From Paenibacillus agri (GTDB lineage: Bacteria; Bacillota; Bacilli; Paenibacillales; Paenibacillaceae), in contig NZ_JABWCS010000212.1 in assembly GCF_013359945.1 (NCBI RefSeq), forward strand, positions 124,001 through 188,000: a DNA stretch of 64,000 bases. Reading direction: 5' to 3'. The notes beneath the pieces are model-generated. The model was given only the letters and a program-made list of their open reading frames with translations. It was not told the DNA's origin and ran no database searches. Positions 60,003 through 64,000 of the stretch are shown piece after piece; positions within the stretch are counted from its first letter, which is position 1; every line of letters begins with the position of its first letter. The position numbers and the translations under genes are program-made.

Positions 60003-61043
60003 TTGTTAGGATCATTAGAATATAAGCTTGTGATTAAGAATTTACCTTTTAGAACTACGCATTCTGGAATAGATCAGAAGAATTATATTAATGATATCTT
60101 AAATGAAATTCAAAGTAATCTTGAACGGTTTGAGCTTAATAGAGGTAGTATGAGTACCCATCTAAGTTTAGATTGGTCTAAGGCAATTAGTGATATAAAG
60201 AAAAACATGCAAAACAATTTTTTCGCAGACGATATGTATAGTGAGTTCGAAAAATATAAAGACAAATATGATTCTATCGACGAGTTCTTTAAAGAGCGCA
60301 CTGCTGAGATACCAGGAGAAACTGAAATTGTCATAATAGCAACAACATCTAAAATTAATAATGTAACTTTAGATCAAGTTATTAAAAATTTTATTTACCA
60401 TCTATTCTTGGCACTAAATCTATCATGCCCAGGCTTTATTGATTGTTATGGAGCTAGATTATTTTCTTCTAAATATAATGAAGAGTTAACTTTGAGTAAC
60501 CTTGAATTTGAAGATTGTTGGTCTAATGAGAATTGGCCAATTATTCAGTACATCCCAATCAATAAAGTCTGTAATTGGTTTAGTAAGAATAATATATGGA
60601 ATAAATTTATAAGTGAATCTAGGTTAGATAAGTGTTTATTTTCGGTGTTGCATTTTTGTGAGGAAAGTAAAATTAGTCCAAGTAAAATTGTTTGGCTTGC
60701 TCACGCCTTAGAATCAATATATGAAATTCCTCAATCAGCGATTCTTCATTCACTAAAAGAAAGGATTTCTATTGTACTATTTGAAAATTATGAAGAAGAA
60801 AGATCGAAAATTTCAAAAAGAATAAATGAGTTTTATCAATATCGTAGTAATTTTGTTCATGGTAGCTTGACCATTTATCTACCTTCAGAAGAGTTAATTA
60901 ATAGTGATATTCATCAGAACTACTTAGAACTCTTACTGCAGACAGAGCAATTTGCTTTTCGTATTTTAGTGGCTACTTTGCAAAAAATGATAATTGAGAA
61001 CTGGAAAAGCTTTAATTTTCAAACAATATTTAAAGGGGAATAG
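60003..61043 (+). CDS. HEPN-domain protein (ApeA/Abi-like)
   Basis: A 346-residue protein encoded by markedly AT-rich DNA. The N-terminal ~200 residues are not recognised. The C-terminal ~130 are helical and contain Rx4H as YRSNFVHGS (about residues 281-289), the catalytic motif of HEPN RNases and of the Apea-like/Abi_C group; the preceding helix ends with SKRINEFYQ. HEPN proteins of this type occur in abortive-infection and other defence systems as single genes. TTG 60003 follows AAGGGAG by about 10 nt. Its low-GC composition and the flanking decayed genes suggest transfer. Confidence 0.65.
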   Translation: MLGSLEYKLVIKNLPFRTTHSGIDQKNYINDILNEIQSNLERFELNRGSMSTHLSLDWSKAISDIKKNMQNNFFADDMYSEFEKYKDKYDSIDEFFKERTAEIPGETEIVIIATTSKINNVTLDQVIKNFIYHLFLALNLSCPGFIDCYGARLFSSKYNEELTLSNLEFEDCWSNENWPIIQYIPINKVCNWFSKNNIWNKFISESRLDKCLFSVLHFCEESKISPSKIVWLAHALESIYEIPQSAILHSLKERISIVLFENYEEERSKISKRINEFYQYRSNFVHGSLTIYLPSEELINSDIHQNYLELLLQTEQFAFRILVATLQKMIIENWKSFNFQTIFKGE

Positions 61044-61619
61044 AGAGTAGTAACTTTCTATCACAATATTTCAGACGAACTATTGTTGACGCTTCAGAAA
61101 TGCCTTTAATCCCTTACAAAACAAGATGAATTTCGACACTAACTTTATGCGAATGAAAGAAGATCAGTATAACGGCTAGCTAAAGCCTGGCTACAATGTG
61201 TGGAGTAGAATGGAACGGAAAATCAGTTCATTATTGGTTCAACGAGCATCAACACTGGAGACACACTGCCTGGAACTGCATTCAATGGGAACATAAGTTT
61301 GGATAAACTTGGCTGCAAGCTGTCGGTTCAAAAAATGATTTAATCTGAATGCGTATTTGGATAATTAGCGAATAACCCTCGTTTTCTGTTTCCAAGCTTG
61401 TCGGAGATCGACCCAAATCTAGAAATGGCAGTGTAAGGGATACCTTCCCGACACCGCCATTCTTTGTGTTTTTTACGATTTTTTATCAAGAGCATGGTCT
61501 GCATCACATTGCGCTTATGGTTAGGAGAGCCCCTCCACCGTAGCGGTCAATTAGTGCTTGATCCAACATTTATTTGTCACATCGATTCCAAAGTAACGCC
61601 TACATAAGAATGATATTCC
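61044..61619. other. Non-coding/decayed stretch
   Basis: No complete gene is seen. A short protein-like scrap on the + strand ends at about 61341 (STSINTGDTLPGTAFNGN ... then TAA). Near 61425-61475, GGCAGTGT/ACACCGCC-like arms form an imperfect hairpin followed by a T-rich run. Several frames are interrupted within 50 codons. I interpret it as remains of former genes. Confidence 0.4.
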
Positions 61620-61778
61620 TCATCTGTACGGCTGCCCGAAATGGGCATAAGAGCTCCGCTCAATCTCCAAATATATCAGTTCACTATAGTTCAGCACGTC
61701 ATCAATATCAAAGATTACAGCTTGGATGGCAGATTCATCTTGCCATTTCTGTCCACTTAGCTTTTGATTTGCTGTCAT
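61620..61778 (-). pseudogene. 5' remnant of a HAD-superfamily hydrolase
   Basis: On the reverse strand, an ATG with GAGGGA upstream opens 52 codons including AIQAVIFDIDDVLNYSELIY, the DxD motif I region of beta-phosphoglucomutase-like HAD phosphatases (normally DxDGVxxDSE; here the Gly is replaced by Asp). A TGA at 61620-61622 ends it; no convincing continuation is found. It is truncated to roughly a quarter of the normal length and is not expected to function. Confidence 0.6.
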
Positions 61779-62003
61779 GACGGATCCCTCGCTCATAGAA
61801 TCCGCAGATTCTTTTACCCCTCGAAGTTGTTCATAACACGTCTAGAAATTCAATTTAGAAACTGAAATCGATGGATCGCAGCACAACTTTAATCGCATGC
61901 AAAGAAGGCTGAAGGATATGCTCTTGAATATCTCAGCCAAGGGTGTGAAATGCTTCTTCTTAATCCTCCAGCGGAAAGGCGTATGTGATAATCTATTTAG
62001 AGA
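61779..62003. other. Decayed stretch before the SPL-like gene
   Basis: Only short frames are present. One forward frame (about 61888-61985; HAKKAEGYALEYLSQGCEML, then LLNPPAERRM) looks protein-like but is closed by stops on both sides. Confidence 0.3.
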
Positions 62004-62034
62004 AAATCCCTGGATCACAATGATCCAGGGATTT
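62004..62034. terminator. Perfect 14-bp hairpin, possible terminator
   Basis: AAATCCCTGGATCA-CAA-TGATCCAGGGATTT. There is no long T-run on either side, so it may be a weak bidirectional terminator or a regulatory hairpin upstream of the radical SAM gene. Confidence 0.6.
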
Positions 62035-62160
62035 GTAATTTGTATAGGTATTTTTTTCAAGACCTTATTCAACATCATAACAAATTGGCGAATATAAGTC
62101 TATATTTTTTTCGGGAATAGATGTACTATCTTCCTATAAATGGATTGAGGAGGATGGGAA

Positions 62161-62934
62161 ATGCTTAAAGAGATTCTAGTTAGCAAGGCAATGACATATG
62201 AATATCCGCCAGACGGAGGAACGGTACCCATTATTGATCCCTATGATGGATGTACGGTTGGTTGTCCATATTGTTTCCAGTTAGAAGATGAAGAGTGGAA
62301 CATTGACTTAAAGGTTAAGCTTAATATCGCGGATATTCTCCAAGATGAATTGATGAACTGGAATAAAGAAGATACTGTGTATTTAGGAAGCAAGTGTGAT
62401 CCCTATATGGAGATTGATCGGAAGTATCAATTAACTAGGAAATGTCTGATTGAATTAAGCAAGTTGAATATGAAGTGCATGGTAACAACAAAAGCTGGAT
62501 CCAAGCTGATTTATAGAGATCTTGATGTAATAAAAGCGATGGGTGACAAGTTCACTCTGCTCTTAGGACTGTCTAATCTGCACCAATTGAAGAAGATAGA
62601 TGACTGTGCACTCATAAGTAATATACAGACAGCCAATGAGTTACATAGAATGGGAGTTCGAGTCTGGGCATTTATTACGCCGATTTTGCCTGGAATCACT
62701 AATGTGGAGTTAATGATGAATGCTTTAGATAAGGACATACCGGTATTCCTGGATAGGGTCAGATTAAAAAAAGACACTAAACCTGCGATGACCTTGGAAA
62801 GCTTCATCGATAAACACCATCCGGAGCTGGCTAATCAATATCAGGACATCATCTATAATGATGTTGATATTTATTATGATCAGGTGAGAGAAAAGTGGAG
62901 TGGGGATCAGCGAGTAAGGTTTGTTTTTGAGTGA
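62161..62934 (+). CDS. Radical SAM protein, SPL-like
   Basis: A 257-residue radical S-adenosylmethionine protein. The 4Fe-4S motif CTVGCPYC (C-x3-C-x2-C, about residues 31-38) follows IDPYDGC, and LGSKCDPYMEIDRKYQLTRK is the conserved region seen in spore photoproduct lyase-like proteins (SPL_rSAM). It is shorter than SplB (about 340) and lacks its C-terminal Cys region, so DNA repair is not implied. GGAGGAT lies 5-9 nt before the ATG. A terminator follows. Confidence 0.88.
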   Translation: MLKEILVSKAMTYEYPPDGGTVPIIDPYDGCTVGCPYCFQLEDEEWNIDLKVKLNIADILQDELMNWNKEDTVYLGSKCDPYMEIDRKYQLTRKCLIELSKLNMKCMVTTKAGSKLIYRDLDVIKAMGDKFTLLLGLSNLHQLKKIDDCALISNIQTANELHRMGVRVWAFITPILPGITNVELMMNALDKDIPVFLDRVRLKKDTKPAMTLESFIDKHHPELANQYQDIIYNDVDIYYDQVREKWSGDQRVRFVFE

Positions 62935-62976
62935 AAAGCCGCATGAACGAGTTATGCACCGTATGGATTAGATATC

Positions 62977-63012
62977 AAAAGAACGAGCTGGCTATTGTCA
63001 GTTCGTTCTTTT
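62977..63012 (+). terminator. Rho-independent terminator
   Basis: A 14-bp stem with one G-T pair (AAAAGAACGAGCTG/CAGTTCGTTCTTTT), after the radical SAM gene. Confidence 0.85.
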
Positions 63013-63091
63013 GGTTTGAGATTTATTTTCAAATTATGAAAGAAAAATAGGGTTTAAGGTGTCTAATATGGTAGAAGGAGGAGATTAGTAC

Positions 63092-63598
63092 ATGATTTTG
63101 GATTCAAATAGAGAAGTACATCCAGATATGAAGCGGATTATAACTGAATATGGGAACTCTTTGCTTCGGATGTGTTTTCTATACCTTAAAGACATTCGCT
63201 TAGCAGAAGATGCTGTTCAGGATACTTTAATTAAAGTGTATAAAAGTTATTCGCAATTCAAAGGGAATGCTAGTGAAAAAACATGGATTATGAGCATAGC
63301 GATTAATGTTTGTAAAAACTATCAGAGAAGCTCTTGGTGGAGGCGAATCGATGGGTCAGCAAATTTGGAGAATATTCCGTCAGAGCAGCATGAAATAGAA
63401 GATACCGAATTGATAGTCCAGATTATGAAACTGTCCCCAAAGTATAAGGAAGTTATCCTTCTTTACTATTATCAAGATCTGAAAATTAAAGAAATTGCAG
63501 AGATCCTAAAAGCTCCGGAATCTACGGTTGCTGTAAGGTTGAAGCGTGCGAGGGGGATTTTAAAAACGAAATTGAAAGGATGGAACGATTATGAATGA
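63092..63598 (+). CDS. ECF sigma factor
   Basis: A 168-residue extracytoplasmic-function sigma factor. Region 2 about 18-85 (YLKDIRLAEDAVQDTLIKVY, KTWIMSIAINVCKNY), region 4 about 110-160 (LSPKYKEVILLYYYQDLKIK, EIAEILKAPESTVAVRLKRA). AAGGAGG precedes the ATG by 11 nt. The start of the next gene overlaps its end by 8 bp, the usual arrangement with a cognate anti-sigma factor. The stimulus is unknown. No obvious self-promoter was found by eye. Confidence 0.93.
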   Translation: MILDSNREVHPDMKRIITEYGNSLLRMCFLYLKDIRLAEDAVQDTLIKVYKSYSQFKGNASEKTWIMSIAINVCKNYQRSSWWRRIDGSANLENIPSEQHEIEDTELIVQIMKLSPKYKEVILLYYYQDLKIKEIAEILKAPESTVAVRLKRARGILKTKLKGWNDYE

Positions 63599-64000
63599 TA
63601 AAGAATACATAAAGAACATTATTGATATCAGATTATCTGAAATAAAAATCAGTCAAGATTTCGAAGAGAAAATACTTGCTAAACCTTTTTATAAAAGAAG
63701 ATTGCTCAGAAAATCACTAGCTTTTTCAATCGCAATTTGCATCTGTGCTATCCTCTCAGTACCAGTAATAGCCGCCAATATAAGTAACATCGATCATTTA
63801 AAATACATACTTGGTACGCCTATATTTCAATTTTTACAGCCGATTGAACTGCGTTCTGAAGATAATGGTATTAAAATGGAAGTAATAGCTGCAATGAATG
63901 ATGATACAACGGCAATTGTTTATCTGACCCTTCAGGATTTAACGGGCGACCGAATTGATAAAACCATTGACCTATATGATTATTCGATTAACGGTGCAAC
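63591..64000 (+). CDS. Membrane anti-sigma factor (DUF4179-like), cut by window end
   Basis: The first 136 residues are visible. A short cytoplasmic part (about 1-42; NDKEYIKNIIDIRLSEIKIS) precedes one membrane segment (about 44-62; SLAFSIAICICAILSVPVIA) and the beginning of an extracytoplasmic DUF4179-type domain (ISNIDHLKYILGTPIFQFLQ, MEVIAAMNDDTTAIVYLTLQ). It overlaps the sigma gene by 8 bp, so translation is coupled, and it should hold that sigma factor inactive until a signal arrives. The 3' end lies outside the window. Confidence 0.85.
   Translation, partial: MNDKEYIKNIIDIRLSEIKISQDFEEKILAKPFYKRRLLRKSLAFSIAICICAILSVPVIAANISNIDHLKYILGTPIFQFLQPIELRSEDNGIKMEVIAAMNDDTTAIVYLTLQDLTGDRIDKTIDLYDYSINGA

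Noticed and set aside
61842..62097. Two overlapping frames (66 and 78 codons) on opposite strands around the 62004 hairpin
   Set aside because: Both run through the perfect palindrome, which yields mirror-like peptides; no ribosome binding site or family resemblance.
62161..62934. Spore photoproduct lyase (splB)
   Set aside because: The protein is about 80 residues shorter and lacks the C-terminal Cys region; only the SPL-like radical SAM core is shared.
1..64000. CRISPR arrays, tRNA or rRNA genes, prophage or complete insertion sequences
   Set aside because: No regularly spaced direct repeats, no cloverleaf or rRNA-like segments, and no transposase or phage structural genes were found by reading both strands.

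Overview
The window looks like chromosomal DNA of a spore-forming low-GC Gram-positive, most likely Paenibacillus. Supporting signs are a four-gene GerA-type germinant receptor operon, AGGAGG-type ribosome binding sites, frequent TTG/GTG starts, hairpin-plus-T-run terminators, and many families typical of Bacillaceae/Paenibacillaceae (YitT, CcdA/ResA, Btr-like AraC regulator, YozG/DUF2975, YhgE-like permease, ABC-F). Species assignment is inference. No rRNA, tRNA, CRISPR array, complete insertion sequence or prophage was seen.

Layout. 0-9 kb: undecaprenyl-diphosphatase, an AraC regulator, an MFS exporter, an APH-type kinase, two small exported proteins, a broken sugar-binding-protein fragment, SHOCT, membrane and TPR proteins, and a class 3 lipase. 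9-13.5 kb: germinant receptor operon (reverse strand, order A-C-D-B). 13.5-19 kb: TetR/SDR divergent pair, acetyltransferase, DUF1349 + flavin reductase pair, stress-type SDR, and a Tyr-rich 56-residue ORF. 19-22.6 kb: siderophore uptake module (AraC-SBP fusion regulator, Fur box, lipoprotein, FhuF-like reductase). 22.7-28 kb: GNAT, a chromate-transporter remnant, then a two-gene operon of a 1053-residue GNAT/beta-rich fusion and an amidohydrolase. 28-34.5 kb: Sm-like small protein, MerR regulator with a MerR-type promoter, serine hydrolase, copper-amine-oxidase-like wall protein, DUF6933, methyltransferase, YitT. 34.9-38.7 kb: two-component system - membrane protein - CcdA - ResA operon. 39-43 kb: DUF2199, SMI1/KNR4, CAP lipoprotein, remains of a sugar ABC transporter. 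43-48.8 kb: P-loop kinase, TetR/ketopantoate-reductase-like pair, flavodoxin-fold reductase/HxlR pair, YhgE-like permease/TetR pair. 49-57 kb: DrrAB-type ABC exporter, membrane serine hydrolase, cyclase, SatA-like acetyltransferase, DUF2975/YozG pair, ABC-F ATPase. 57-64 kb: Nudix, broken VOC gene, OsmC-type peroxiredoxin, GNAT, a HEPN-domain protein, a stretch of decayed genes, SPL-like radical SAM protein, and an ECF sigma/anti-sigma pair cut by the window end.

Much of the window is single-gene or two-gene stress, resistance and regulatory units. Many are regulator/target pairs with palindromic operators in the shared intergenic region. Decay is common: sugar ABC transporter pieces at two loci, chrA, VOC, a HAD hydrolase and short C-terminal scraps.

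Two features stand out. A dispersed, inverted-repeat-bounded element of about 221 bp occurs four times (two complete, two partial). The GNAT-fusion/amidohydrolase operon has no function I can name. A HEPN (Abi-like) gene in an AT-rich patch is the only plausible defence gene.
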